The notes: a model not told the origin generated them from the sequence alone. Counted from the first letter of the stretch, positions 29,526-39,147 are shown. The stretch is 64,000 nt of DNA from Bacteroidota bacterium (GCA_016707685.1 JADJHE010000004.1:124001-188000); one strand, 5' to 3'. Translations and numbers: made by a program.

Positions 29526-30269
29526 TTACTTGCCTGGTCCGTTAATGATATCCATAAATTCTACAGATGCAGTTTCCATTTTGTTGATGGTTTTATCCAA
29601 CATTGAATTCAAAATATAATAGAAGATAAATGCTAACAATCCTATAACTAAACCAGTAGCACTCGTGATCATTTTTTGGTATAAACCTGTTGAAATAACA
29701 CCAATACTAATATTGTCGGTTAATGATATATCATAGAAAATTTTGATAACCCCAGCAATTGTTCCAATAAAACCAAAGATGGGAGCAATTCTACCTATTA
29801 AACTCAAGATGCTTAAGTTCTTCTCCATTCGGTTAATCTCCAATTTACCTACACTTTCCATCGCCTCTTCAATTTCTTTAATTGGCTTGCCTAATCTCGA
29901 TAATCCTTTTTCGACCATACGGGCAGCGGGTGCTGTTGCACTTTTACACAATGCTTTTGCAGCATCTAAATTTCCATTATGAATATAATCCTTGATGTTA
30001 TTCATAAAATTTTTATCCATTTTCGACAATTTACTGATTACGATTAAGCGTTCGAAAAAGTAAAATAGTGTAAGCAATAACAAGATTGCCATTGGAATCA
30101 TGATAAAACCACCTTTCATTACCAAATCAAAAACAGAAAGCGTGTGTTCAGGTGCTGGAGCGGGAGCAGCAAGTGGCATTTGCGTTGCAACCGTTTTAGC
30201 AGAATCAACAACTTGAGCAGCAGTATTGGCGCCACTTACAACCATTTGAATTAAAACAGAATTAAACAT
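29526..30269 (-). CDS. exbB: ExbB/TolQ/MotA family proton channel protein
   Basis: The 247-residue protein has a membrane helix at about 45-70 (GFIMIPMAILLLLTLFYFF), a cytoplasmic stretch including KLEINRMEKNLSILS, and two further helices (PIFGFIGTIAGVIKIF and GLVIGLLAFIFYYILN). The GTIAGVI and ATGLVIG segments are typical of the ExbB/TolQ family. It supplies the proton channel of the TonB motor and is the first gene of exbB-exbD-tonB. A terminator of the upstream tonB gene lies just ahead of it. Confidence 0.92.
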   Translation of the reverse strand: MFNSVLIQMVVSGANTAAQVVDSAKTVATQMPLAAPAPAPEHTLSVFDLVMKGGFIMIPMAILLLLTLFYFFERLIVISKLSKMDKNFMNNIKDYIHNGNLDAAKALCKSATAPAARMVEKGLSRLGKPIKEIEEAMESVGKLEINRMEKNLSILSLIGRIAPIFGFIGTIAGVIKIFYDISLTDNISIGVISTGLYQKMITSATGLVIGLLAFIFYYILNSMLDKTINKMETASVEFMDIINGPGK

Positions 30270-30295
30270 GTATCGTTATTTTAGTTATTTATACG

Positions 30296-30325
30296 AAAAA
30301 GCAATCGCAGTTGATTGCGATTGCT
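30296..30325 (-). terminator. Intrinsic terminator between tonB and exbB
   Basis: The stem AGCAATCGCA / TGCGATTGCT has a 6-base loop. On the minus strand it is followed by a T run, so it ends transcripts from the upstream TonB gene before exbB. Confidence 0.75.
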
Positions 30326-30387
30326 AAATTAAGTGCTGATGAGCTCAATTTTGTTTCAACCTTATTAACTTATAAACATTGAAGTGT

Positions 30388-31164
30388 TTATTTTAACTTG
30401 AATTTAATAGGTAAATTGCATTGAACACGAACAGGATTACCATGATTAATACCTGGTTTCCATTTAGGCATCATTTTTACAACACGTATTGCTTCTTGTT
30501 CACAGCCATCACCAATACCTTTTAATAGTTTCACATCTGTTATTGAACCATCTTTTTCAACTACAAAAGTTAAGTGAACGGTTCCTTGTGTTCCTGATTC
30601 CTTTGCCATTTGAGGATAATTTAAGTTTTCACTTATAAATTTTGCCATATCTGGCATGTCTGGCATTTGATCCACAAAGAACTCAACTTTATTTGTGTTT
30701 TCTGCAGGTTTAATTGTAGGCACTACAATTTCTTTTTTATAGGATGAACTATCAACACCATCAGTAGGATTTTTGCTCAAATTCAATTGATCCGTTGTTT
30801 TGTTCAAAGTTTTATCCTTATCATCGGTTGCGGTCATTTGTCCCGAATCTGTTTTCAAAGGTGCATCCACCTTTGGCTTTTCGATTTCTTTAATTTTTGT
30901 TTCAGGAGGAGTTACATCTACTAAAATATCCTTTGTTATAAGTGGGATAATGTTTTCGTCTCCACCTATAGAAATTTTATTTTCTGTATTTGAAAACCAA
31001 TAAGCTCCGAATGCTATTAAAGCAAAGAATCCAAAGGATCCGAGCATCGCTAATGTTAAACTATCACTTTGTGATTTACGGATTGCATAGGCTCCGTAAT
31101 TTTTATTTCTGTCTTCGAAAATTAAATCATTTAACTTTTCGGAATTGTTGAAGTTTAGGTTCAT
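30388..31164 (-). CDS. tonB: Energy transducer TonB
   Basis: The 258-residue protein begins FEDRNKNYGAYAIRK, the typical N terminus of Bacteroidota TonB proteins, followed by a membrane helix (about 38-58) and a charged linker. The C-terminal TonB domain is clear: YPQMAKESGTQGTVHLTFVV, and ending MPKWKPGINHGNPVRVQCNL. It spans the periplasm and powers SusC-like and other receptors. It is a second, more standard TonB beside the exbBD-linked one, and a terminator separates it from exbB. Confidence 0.93.
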   Translation of the reverse strand: MNLNFNNSEKLNDLIFEDRNKNYGAYAIRKSQSDSLTLAMLGSFGFFALIAFGAYWFSNTENKISIGGDENIIPLITKDILVDVTPPETKIKEIEKPKVDAPLKTDSGQMTATDDKDKTLNKTTDQLNLSKNPTDGVDSSSYKKEIVVPTIKPAENTNKVEFFVDQMPDMPDMAKFISENLNYPQMAKESGTQGTVHLTFVVEKDGSITDVKLLKGIGDGCEQEAIRVVKMMPKWKPGINHGNPVRVQCNLPIKFKLK

Positions 31165-31396
31165 GGCTATTAAGTTTATTGGTTAAACTGTTGTTTTGAT
31201 TATAAGGTGCGTTAATAAGTTAATTTCCATAACCGAAGTAAAAAAAGATTTCGGCCATAAAACCTATTAAGCAGGGGAATCAAAAAATGGTTAATCCAAT
31301 TTTGTACTTAATTCCATTAATAAGTAAAGTAATTGTGTGGGATGTTGTGCGGTTTTGATAAGATAACGCAAACAACAATTGGTTTATTGTGTACAA

Positions 31397-32494
31397 TTAA
31401 TTTTTCACAAACACAGTTGTAGTTGGATAGGCAAAACTGCTACCATTTTGCTGTACAATTTCTATGATTTTATAATTAATTTCCTCGCGTACATCCAAGT
31501 AAACATCATATTCCAACGTATCTACAAAATACAAGACCATTATTTTTATAGCGCTTGAATCGAATTCATTTAAGCGAACTCGGGTTTCACCTTTTAAAAT
31601 ATGTGAATGACTTTCAATGTATGCTTCCACTTCGGAGATGATTTTTTTGAATTGCTCCGGCCGCGTGTCATACGTTAAACCTATATCAAATTTTGCTCTT
31701 CGTTGAATGCGAAGCGAAAGATTATCCAATTCAGAATCTACTAATCGTTTATTGGGTACTGTAACATAACTTTTTTCCAAGGTACGAATACGGGTACTTC
31801 TAAATCCAATTTTTTCAACATGTCCTTCAAGAGAACCAATACGAATTAAGTCGCCAATAATAAAAGGCTTATCCAAGAAGATGGTGAATGAACCCAATAA
31901 ATTTTCGAGTGATTCTTTTGCTGCAAGTGCAATGGCTAAACCTCCAATACCTAAACCAGCAATTAAAGATGCAACATTTAATTTAAATACTGCACCTAAT
32001 GTAAAAAACACCGAAAGAATAACAATGATTACTTTAATTGATTCTTTTATAAATGGTACCAATTGATCATCCGTTTTTGATTCAGTAAGTGAAGCACGGT
32101 GCATCAAAATCAAACCAAAAAAATCAACAATTCGTAAAATTATCCACGTTATTGAAATAGAAATTCCTATCTGAAAAGAACGAATAAGCACCATCCGCAA
32201 ACCAAATTTGTTCTCGGCATCTAAATTCCACTCAATAGGGAAGGAAAGGCGATCGAAAGCGATATAACCTGTAATTAATAAAATTAATATCCCTAATGGT
32301 TTTTTAACTAAATCCAAAAGTTTCTCGAAACTAACTTCTTTGGAATATTTTTCTAAGAATTTATATACAAAAAGCGCTAATAGCTTTGACAACAATCGCT
32401 TAAAAACCAATCCCAGTATGATAATTCCAGCAAACCAGCAATAACTTTCGATGGTATTGCCTAAAAATGTGCGGTGTAAAATAGTTTGTATCAT
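31397..32494 (-). CDS. MscS-type mechanosensitive channel
   Basis: The start chosen is ATG at 32494 (MIQTILHRTFLGNTIES), because the 17 residues an upstream start would add look unrelated to the family. The roughly 365-residue protein has about five membrane helices. The pore helix region LIAGLGIGGLAIALAAKESL precedes LLGSFTIFLDKPFIIGD and the MscS beta domain (IRIGSLEGHVEKIGFRSTRI). It should release solutes under membrane tension. It is a single gene with spacers of about 170-230 bp on both sides. Confidence 0.9.
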   Translation of the reverse strand: MIQTILHRTFLGNTIESYCWFAGIIILGLVFKRLLSKLLALFVYKFLEKYSKEVSFEKLLDLVKKPLGILILLITGYIAFDRLSFPIEWNLDAENKFGLRMVLIRSFQIGISISITWIILRIVDFFGLILMHRASLTESKTDDQLVPFIKESIKVIIVILSVFFTLGAVFKLNVASLIAGLGIGGLAIALAAKESLENLLGSFTIFLDKPFIIGDLIRIGSLEGHVEKIGFRSTRIRTLEKSYVTVPNKRLVDSELDNLSLRIQRRAKFDIGLTYDTRPEQFKKIISEVEAYIESHSHILKGETRVRLNEFDSSAIKIMVLYFVDTLEYDVYLDVREEINYKIIEIVQQNGSSFAYPTTTVFVKN

Positions 32495-32669
32495 TTTATA
32501 ATGATTATAAATAACAACAAAATTAGTGATTGCAAAGGTAAACATACTCTAAATTTTTTTGCAATATTTTTTTGTTTCAAATTATATTTTTGCGAGTTTT
32601 GTATATATAAACAGTATTATCATTAACCAATTAACATTTTTATTTTTGTAAAACAAATTTTCATTTAGA

Positions 32670-32906
32670 ATGAAAAAGCCAAGCACTGCAAAAAAGAGTC
32701 CTGCTAAAAAAGCCGACAAGTCGAAGGATTCGGGGGAATTAAGAAAACCAACAAAGCTTAAACCTTTAAAAGAAAAAGAAAAAAAGAATTGGAAAAACAA
32801 TTTAGATGAAGAGGAGGAGGATTTTAATTTGGATGATGATGATTTAGGATTGGACAATACTTTTGATGACGATGATGATGAAGTATTCTATGATGATGAA
32901 TTCTAG
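32670..32906 (+). CDS. Small basic/acidic low-complexity protein
   Basis: The 78-residue product is strongly two-faced. The first 45 residues are Lys-rich (MKKPSTAKKSPAKKADKSK), and the last 30 are nearly all Asp and Glu with scattered Phe, Leu and Tyr. There is no signal peptide or membrane segment. The reading frame is real by its position between a promoter-like TATTTTTG (32641-32648) and a strong terminator. Such short charge-segregated proteins are known in Bacteroidota as uncharacterised; I do not know a function. Confidence 0.65.
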   Translation: MKKPSTAKKSPAKKADKSKDSGELRKPTKLKPLKEKEKKNWKNNLDEEEEDFNLDDDDLGLDNTFDDDDDEVFYDDEF

Positions 32907-32920
32907 CAATATTATACTTA

Positions 32921-32953
32921 AACAGCCCTTTCAACAAATTTGAAAGGGCTGTT
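32921..32953. terminator. Bidirectional intrinsic terminator
   Basis: A perfect 13-bp stem, AACAGCCCTTTCA / TGAAAGGGCTGTT, has a 7-base loop and lies between the convergent small protein gene and anmK. Confidence 0.85.
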
Positions 32954-32972
32954 TGCTTTATATATCTCAGCT

Positions 32973-34052
32973 TTAACAATAGTAAATTGCACCACCCGAA
33001 CTATCCTGTCGAGCACCTGTTACACTTTTCAAACAATTTACTTCATTACGAACGCGCAAAACACCAAGGAACGCAAATATCAATGCTTCCTTGAAATTGA
33101 TTGTTTTTGCATCCATTATTTCAATATCCAATTTGGTCAATGCTTTAATTCGTTCCATTAAAAATTCATTGTGTACTCCTCCACCTGTTATTAAAACACG
33201 TCCTCTATTTTTTACATTTAGTACACGTGAAATTTGAAATGCAATGTGCTCTGTGTATGTTCTCAAAAAATCAATTTCATCCAATTCGTATTTATCAATG
33301 AGTGGATTTACATTGTTTATCACCCACTCTTTACCCAATGATTTTGGTGTATTGGGAAGTATTCGATAATACGATAGGTTATCAAATTCATTTAATAAAT
33401 AGCTGCTGATTAGTCCTGATCGAGCTAAACCTCCTCTATCATCATAGCTTTTCCCAATTCGTTCGCACAGTGCATTTAACACAATATTTACGGGACAAAC
33501 ATCAAATGCTATGCGTTTTCCAAAATGTTCGTACGATATATTTGCAAAACCGCCCAAATTCAGACAAAAATCGTATTCCGAAAACAATAACTTATCACCA
33601 ATAGGAACCAATGGTGCACCTTGACCTCCAAATGCAACATCTGTTGTCCTGAAATCGCAAACAACAGGAAGCAAACAATTTGCTGAAATAGCAGCTCCAG
33701 CTCCTACCTGAACCGTCAATTTTTTATCGGGTTGATGGAAAATAGTATGTCCGTGAGAAGCTACAAAATCGGGTTTTATGCTGTTTTTTATTATAAAATC
33801 AGAAGTTAAACGGCCTAAATACTGCCCATATTCAACATGTATTTTTTGAAAATTGAGTGCATCTGTTGTTTCTAAAGAAAGCAGCTTTTCTTTCCAAATA
33901 GCTGAATATTCTATCGTTTCGGCACAAACAATTTCATAGTTCCATTGTTTATTATCAAGAATGAATCGACAAAATGCAATATCCAGCCCATCAAGTGAGG
34001 TGCCTGACATTAATCCAATTACATCATATTTTTGTTGGCTGATATTTGTCAT
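32973..34052 (-). CDS. anmK: Anhydro-N-acetylmuramic acid kinase
   Basis: The protein begins with the AnmK motif GLMSGTSLDGLD (near residue 13-24 from the chosen ATG at 34052) and has ASHGHTIFHQPD, VCDFRTTDVAFGGQGAPLVP and VLITGGGVHNEFLM. It phosphorylates anhydro-MurNAc during cell wall recycling. The length of about 359 residues is normal. An ATG four codons further upstream (34064) is possible. It is transcribed away from the acyl-CoA dehydrogenase gene. Confidence 0.92.
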   Translation of the reverse strand: MTNISQQKYDVIGLMSGTSLDGLDIAFCRFILDNKQWNYEIVCAETIEYSAIWKEKLLSLETTDALNFQKIHVEYGQYLGRLTSDFIIKNSIKPDFVASHGHTIFHQPDKKLTVQVGAGAAISANCLLPVVCDFRTTDVAFGGQGAPLVPIGDKLLFSEYDFCLNLGGFANISYEHFGKRIAFDVCPVNIVLNALCERIGKSYDDRGGLARSGLISSYLLNEFDNLSYYRILPNTPKSLGKEWVINNVNPLIDKYELDEIDFLRTYTEHIAFQISRVLNVKNRGRVLITGGGVHNEFLMERIKALTKLDIEIMDAKTINFKEALIFAFLGVLRVRNEVNCLKSVTGARQDSSGGAIYYC

Positions 34053-34138
34053 AAACATTAGCAAAATTTAATTTTAAAAGTTACATTTGCGTTCATTCAA
34101 AAGTAAAGTAAAAATTAACACATAAATTTATTCGTACG

Positions 34139-35278
34139 ATGTTTTTTGATTTAACAGAAGAGCACTTAATGATTCAAAAGGCTGCTCGTGATTTTGCAAA
34201 CGATGTATTAAAGCCAGGCGTTATTGAACGTGATGAACATCAAAAATTTCCAACCAATGAAATAAAACAATTGGGTGAACTAGGTTTCTTGGGAATGATG
34301 GTTGATCCAAAATACGGTGGAGGCGGAATGGATGCTATATCATACGTGTTAGCAATGGAAGAAATTTCAAAGGTAGATGCATCTTGCTCGGTAGTAATGT
34401 CGGTAAACAATTCATTGGTTTGTTGGGGATTAGAAAAATTCGGAACAGAAGAACAAAAACAAAAATATTTAGTGCCTTTAGCAAAAGGTGAAATCATTGG
34501 TGCATTTTGTTTATCAGAGCCAGAAGCTGGTTCAGATGCAACTTCCCAAAAAACAACTGCAATCGACAAAGGAGACCATTATTTGTTGAATGGAACAAAA
34601 AACTGGATTACCAATGGAAATTCAGCATCTGTTTACCTAGTAATTGCTCAAACAGATGTTGCAAAAGGACATAAAGGAATCAATGCACTAATTGTTGAAA
34701 AAGGAATGCCAGGATTTGTGGTTGGACCAAAAGAAAACAAAATGGGTATTCGTGCATCGGATACACACTCATTGATGTTTACCGATGTAAAAGTTCCAAA
34801 AGAAAACAGAATTGGTGAAGATGGATTTGGATTTAAATTCGCTATGCAAGTACTTTCAGGTGGCAGAATTGGTATTGCAGCACAAGCATTAGGAATAGCA
34901 TCAGGAGCCTATGAATTAGCATTGGCTTATTCAAAAGAGCGTAAAGCATTCGGAAAAACGATTAACCAACACCAAGCTATTGCTTTTAAATTGGCAGATA
35001 TGGCAACTCGTATTGAGGCAGCACGTTTATTATGTTTAAAAGCTGCTTGGTTAAAAGACCAACACTTAAACTTTGATAAAGAAAGTGCAATGGCAAAAGT
35101 ATTTGCATCAGAAACAGCTATGTGGACAACAGTAGAAGCTGTTCAAGTTCACGGTGGATATGGTTTTGTGAAAGAATACCATGTAGAGCGTTTGATGCGT
35201 GATGCGAAGATCACTCAAATTTATGAAGGTACATCTGAAGTACAACGTATCGTTATTTCAAGATCGGTATTGGCATAA
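34139..35278 (+). CDS. Acyl-CoA dehydrogenase
   Basis: The 379-residue protein has the usual family length. Landmarks are AFCLSEPEAGSDA, WITNGNSASVYLV, the flavin-binding region ending in VHGGYGFVKEYHVERLMRDAK, and the catalytic glutamate region IYEGTSEVQR. It oxidises short-chain acyl-CoA, probably butyryl-CoA-like by similarity, with FAD; chain length is not certain. Upstream a TACATTTG at 34082-34089 could be the -7 box. A terminator follows directly. Confidence 0.93.
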   Translation: MFFDLTEEHLMIQKAARDFANDVLKPGVIERDEHQKFPTNEIKQLGELGFLGMMVDPKYGGGGMDAISYVLAMEEISKVDASCSVVMSVNNSLVCWGLEKFGTEEQKQKYLVPLAKGEIIGAFCLSEPEAGSDATSQKTTAIDKGDHYLLNGTKNWITNGNSASVYLVIAQTDVAKGHKGINALIVEKGMPGFVVGPKENKMGIRASDTHSLMFTDVKVPKENRIGEDGFGFKFAMQVLSGGRIGIAAQALGIASGAYELALAYSKERKAFGKTINQHQAIAFKLADMATRIEAARLLCLKAAWLKDQHLNFDKESAMAKVFASETAMWTTVEAVQVHGGYGFVKEYHVERLMRDAKITQIYEGTSEVQRIVISRSVLA

Positions 35279-35299
35279 TAATCTCTTATTACAAAAAAA

Positions 35300-35325
35300 G
35301 GCTCCAACATTTTGGAGCCTTTTTT
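35300..35325 (+). terminator. Intrinsic terminator after acyl-CoA dehydrogenase
   Basis: The 8-bp stem GGCTCCAA / TTGGAGCC with a 4-base loop has an A run before it and a T run after it. Confidence 0.9.
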
Positions 35326-35420
35326 ATGTTTTAATAGTTACGCATATTTCAGATAAACAATAAATAATGTTCAGGTAAATAATTTCCTAAACAAGCAAAA
35401 AAGCACTATTTTTAATGCAT

Positions 35421-35536
35421 AAAATGTTCTTTGAATGATTTATCATAACTGACATTGGAGCCAATTGCCGTTACAGTACATTCGGTGCGGTAATGCCAGG
35501 CAGACAATACACTGGTGCAACTGGCTATAGGTTTGG
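35421..35536 (+). repeat. Left arm of inverted repeat bounding the Rhs island
   Basis: This 116-bp stretch, from AAAATGTTCTTTGAAT through the MPGRQYTGATGYR codons, recurs in reverse orientation at 40642-40757. In the first 77 bp only three mismatches are seen by eye. It covers the end of a non-coding leader plus the conserved Rhs core before the variable tip. Confidence 0.88.
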
Positions 35537-36366
35537 ATTTAATGGAAAAGAAAGCGATGATGAGGTTAAAGGAAGTGATAATAGTTATGATTTTGGTGCA
35601 AGAGTTTATGACCCACGTTTAGGGAAGTTTTTTAGCATAGACCCATTATTCAAGATTTATCCCAATGAAAGTAGTTATGGTTTTGCTGGTAATAGTCCAA
35701 TTTACCTTGTGGATAAAGATGGTGAACTTAAAATTGTTTATTGGACAATAATAGATAAATCTGGGCACTCACAAACATTTAAAGTTTTTCAAAGTGATGA
35801 AGTTCTTACAATACGATATGATGCCACTGGCGAACATGATGTAACTTCAATTCAGTATGATGTTATTGTTCATACAAAAATTGATTATAGCAGCCTAAAT
35901 GTTGATGGTACTCCAAAAATTTCAACAACATCAGTTTTGAATGAAAAAGGAAAGAGAGAGGATTTCAGCATTTCCAAGTAGCAGTGTAAAAGGTGGAGTA
36001 ATAGAAGCGGATTTGGGCGAAGGTCGGGCTATTGATATTTCAGGAATTGTGGGTAGTTTAGGTGGAATTAGTGGAGGCCCTGGCTATACAGGTGGTAAAT
36101 TAGATTTCGCTAGAGTATTTAAAGCTCTAAATGATTTATATGGATCGGTTGAAAGGGCAGCTAAGGCTGCGTTTGGTGATAAAATTGATTTAAAAAGCAT
36201 AGATTTACCTGAAGAAAAAACAACGAAAGACGCAACTGGTTTTGTAAAACTACCAAACAAAACTTGGGCTAAGACTTTAAATGAAGGTTCTGTTTTTAAA
36301 GATAAAAAGGGTGATACTAGTGTTGTATGGGACCCAAAGAGAGGAGAACGTGACTATAAAAATTAG
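35493..36366 (+). CDS. Rhs C-terminal toxin cassette A (orphan, one frameshift)
   Basis: The cassette opens with Rhs core sequence: MPGRQYTGATGYRFGFNGKE, then DFGARVYDPRLGKFFSIDPL. The frame upstream is open back to a stop at 35436 but has no start other than the ATG at 35493, so the large Rhs body is missing. The frame is lost around 35973-35975; removing one base (TTCC to TTC) joins DFSIS to SSSVKGGVIEADLGEGRAID. The tip of about 170 residues ends VVWDPKRGERDYKN and resembles no toxin family I can name. A lipoprotein gene follows 26 bp downstream as candidate immunity. Confidence 0.75.
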
Positions 36367-36392
36367 ATAATGAAAATAAAAAAAGTAAAATC

Positions 36393-37004
36393 ATGGACAG
36401 AAATTCAAAAATAACCTTTTTAATACTTTTATATTCTTTCTTTAGTTGCAATAGCCTTATCCAAAATGATAAAATTATTTTGACAGAGGAGTCTCTATAT
36501 ATAAATAGCTACATCATGGAACAACAGACAAAAGTTAATTACAATTACATTGTAACAAATCAAATAGCTGATAGTTCAAATGATAGTATAATTTCCAAGG
36601 AAATTATTTTATTAAAAGATTTAATTAAGATAGAAGCTACCGTCAAAAAAATTGTATCAAAATATAGGTCGCAGTTATTTGCTTCAATATTTGAAAATAA
36701 AAATATTTACCCAGATACTGTAATGTTAAAAAATATTAAGGGAATTAAATATGATTTACAATCTGACGAGATAGTAACAAAATTCTTTAATAATGATTTT
36801 CCAATAATCCAATTGGAATATGCTAAAATGCTTAAGATTTGTGGTTCTGAGTATGGATTAATTGGAGATGTTAAGGAGATTTGGGAAACAGAACCCAAAA
36901 GTGCAGTCGATTTTGTTGCAAACTTAACTTTAACACAAAATTTATTTACAAGTCACATAAACTACGTATCACTTAGAATCATACAAAATCACCAAATTCA
37001 ATAA
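36393..37004 (+). CDS. Lipoprotein, candidate immunity for cassette A
   Basis: The 203-residue product has an N-terminal lipoprotein signal (FLILLYSFFSCNS, lipobox Cys near residue 20). The rest is charged and mostly helical, with NYNYIVTNQIADSS early and IQLEYAKMLKICGSEYGL later. I recognise no domain. Its place directly after the toxin tip, in the same direction, makes it the likely antidote or partner. Being a lipoprotein places it in the periplasm or outer membrane. Confidence 0.6.
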   Translation: MDRNSKITFLILLYSFFSCNSLIQNDKIILTEESLYINSYIMEQQTKVNYNYIVTNQIADSSNDSIISKEIILLKDLIKIEATVKKIVSKYRSQLFASIFENKNIYPDTVMLKNIKGIKYDLQSDEIVTKFFNNDFPIIQLEYAKMLKICGSEYGLIGDVKEIWETEPKSAVDFVANLTLTQNLFTSHINYVSLRIIQNHQIQ

Positions 37005-37323
37005 TTTTCTTAACGCTTCTCGCTCTGGAAGTTGTATCTAGATAATTTAAATGCGGCTTCTAAAACAATGAGTTTTTGGGTGGGAAGTTACAACGACTTT
37101 TAGCCCAAAACCTGAATACTTTTTAATAAATTTTAACAGGGGAATGAAACTGAAATTATCAATTTTAATCGTATAGACAGAAACCTACTATACAAAATAA
37201 CCTTCGGTAGTTCGAAGGTTTGCTCTCAGAAAAAGCGGAAAAGGTTCTTTGAGTTTTTAATCATTTACTTTATAGCCGAGCAAAATAACATAAATCTGGC
37301 TTTCTGTTCTTTTTCTTTACATA
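37005..37323. other. Intergenic stretch with one hairpin
   Basis: No gene is seen in these 319 bp. One hairpin, AACCTTCG / CGAAGGTT (37199-37220, 6-base loop), has no strong T run, so it is a weak terminator at best. I see no other structure. Confidence 0.5.
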
Positions 37324-37578
37324 TTGGAAAAGGACATTAGTAAGTTAAAGATTGAAATAACCAAACGGTTATATAAGCTTCATCAAGCTAAGTTTGGTGG
37401 TAATAACGTCCATCTAGCTAAAGCTTCTGGGTGTAGTGAATCGACCATTAGAAATATTTTCGCAAAACTTAATGATAAAGACAAGGGACAAGATATTACG
37501 CTGGGGATGGCATTCCGTTTATGCCATGCGTTGGGTGTTAAGCTAAGCGACTTGGTTGATGGGCTTGAGGTGAAGTGA
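37324..37578 (+). CDS. XRE-family helix-turn-helix regulator
   Basis: This 84-residue protein is a single helix-turn-helix domain: VHLAKASGCSESTIRNIFAKL holds the recognition helix, and TLGMAFRLCHALGVKLSDLVD is typical of the XRE family. The start is TTG at 37324. It lies between the forward cassette A and the reverse cassette B genes and is convergent with the cassette B lipoprotein. It may regulate the island; nothing shows its operator. Confidence 0.75.
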   Translation: MEKDISKLKIEITKRLYKLHQAKFGGNNVHLAKASGCSESTIRNIFAKLNDKDKGQDITLGMAFRLCHALGVKLSDLVDGLEVK

Positions 37579-37667
37579 AAACACCAGCCCAAGCCAGTGT
37601 TCTTAATCATTTTAACTATTCCGAATTCGAATGGTTCTTCAGGAAAACGTTTGGAAGCTACTTTGGT

Positions 37668-38192
37668 TTACATATCAACAAAAGTAAATTCTAATTTCAT
37701 AATAGAATTAGATTCCAAATCATATGTGACTTTATATTCATGGGCAGTGCTTTGTGAAGAATTAATTGCGGGATTAATAAAATCCAAATTGAGAGTTATA
37801 ATATTTCCGTCCTTTTTATATTTCCCTTCAATAAACTCACCAATGTATAATAGTTTTTTGTTTTCTATATTTCTATAGTAGATAGAATCCAACGAAACTT
37901 CTTTTTGATAAATTTTCAACTTGACATTGAAGCAGTAGGCAAGGCTATCAAATTTGTAAGGAGAAGATGTCCCCCTTTTCAAAAAATAAATGTTTGAATC
38001 GCAATTAAAAGTTTGTTTGACGCATTCACATGCATCTACTTTATTTTCACTACACAACTTTTCACTTAATACAACTTTACTTATTTGCACCTTGTCTTTT
38101 ATTGGCTGTGGAGAAGAGCAACAAATAAGCAATATTATAGAGAGTATTGAAGAAAAGCTATACATGATAACAGTTTTGTTTAAATTTTTCAT
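37668..38192 (-). CDS. Lipoprotein, candidate immunity for cassette B
   Basis: The 174-residue protein has an N-terminal signal ending in LLICCSSP, with adjacent cysteines at the lipobox. Later it has a Cys-rich patch (ENKVDACECVKQTFNC). The C-terminal half (LLYIGEFIEGKYKKDGNIIT) looks like beta strands, as in lipocalin-like lipoproteins. It begins 9 bp after the cassette B stop, in the same direction, so it is the likely immunity gene. The family is not recognised. Confidence 0.6.
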   Translation of the reverse strand: MKNLNKTVIMYSFSSILSIILLICCSSPQPIKDKVQISKVVLSEKLCSENKVDACECVKQTFNCDSNIYFLKRGTSSPYKFDSLAYCFNVKLKIYQKEVSLDSIYYRNIENKKLLYIGEFIEGKYKKDGNIITLNLDFINPAINSSQSTAHEYKVTYDLESNSIMKLEFTFVDM

Positions 38193-38201
38193 AAGAGATT
38201 T

Positions 38202-39095
38202 TTAGTTTTTTTGGGCACCTTGTATTTCATCTGTTACAGGTGGAGGATTTTCAGGAGCAGGAGGTTTAGGTTTTAGCTCTTTTGTATTCATGTTGTAAAA
38301 GTTGTGAACGCCACCATTTTCTTTGAGCGTTTCAACATTATCTTCTCCATACTGTTTTACAGCCCACTTATAATTTCCATTTCCGCCTCCCCAATTTGTT
38401 GCGCCTCTTGTTGGGTCTTCAGTCTCTCCAATTTCCGCTTTTAAAATTGCACTTCCATTTGCTTTCATATCAGCATCCCACTTCTTGAAATCCCCTTTTT
38501 TAGCAAAAACATTTTTATATGACTGATAATTTTTTGTTTTTGATTCATTCGGTAGGCCAGCCAAAAAGTTATCACTTTCATATTTATTATCTTTCAAAAG
38601 CACTTTATATAATTTTTCCTCTGTAAATCCCTCACCGTGGTAACCAAATGCTTTAGCATTTTTAATTGTATGAGCATAATAAGTAGCAACCCTACCGCCT
38701 GACGCTCCTTCGCCTCTTAGCCAATAAACTCGATTCTGAAAACTTTCTACAGTTAAAGTGGTTTTAATTTCTTTTGACCCTGTAACTACAATTATTGGGG
38801 CAGTTTTACTTTTATCAACTCCCCACTTAACAAATTCACCACTATTATTAAAATAGGCTTCTAATCCGTCTATATCAATTGCCTGAATTGGTCGATTAGA
38901 AGCAAATTGATAAGGAGTTAATTCTGGGTATTTTCGTGTTATTGGGTCAACACTTAAGAACTTACCAATACGAGGGTCATAAATTCTCATACCATAATCT
39001 TGCTGATTACCTTGTCCCTTAACTTCATCATCTTTTTCCTACCCAGTAAACCCATACCTGTAGCCAGTTGCACCAGTATATTGTCTTCCTGGCAT
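38202..39095 (-). pseudogene. Rhs C-terminal toxin cassette B, SleB-like tip (nonsense and frameshift in the core)
   Basis: Read from ATG 39095, the Rhs core MPGRQYTGATGYRYGFTG is followed by a TAG (39039-39041) where GQ or GK is expected, then EKDDEVKGQG and MRIYDPRIGKFLSVDPI. Just upstream, an extra T in GGTTGCGG shifts DYSPFG out of frame. A shorter product of 262 residues could start at the ATG at 38990. The tip has WLRGEGASGGRVATYYAHTI and DPTRGATNWGGG, resembling SleB-type cell wall hydrolases (glutamate in the first motif, DPTxGA in the second). A peptidoglycan target is inferred. A lipoprotein gene follows. Confidence 0.6.
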
Positions 39096-39147
39096 TACCG
39101 CAACCGAATGGGGAGTAATCTTTTCTAAGAACTAGTGTAAATATAAA

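Noticed and set aside
32973..33161. Forward frame over the anmK 3' end
   Set aside because: It is an antisense shadow; the anmK product is clear and complete.
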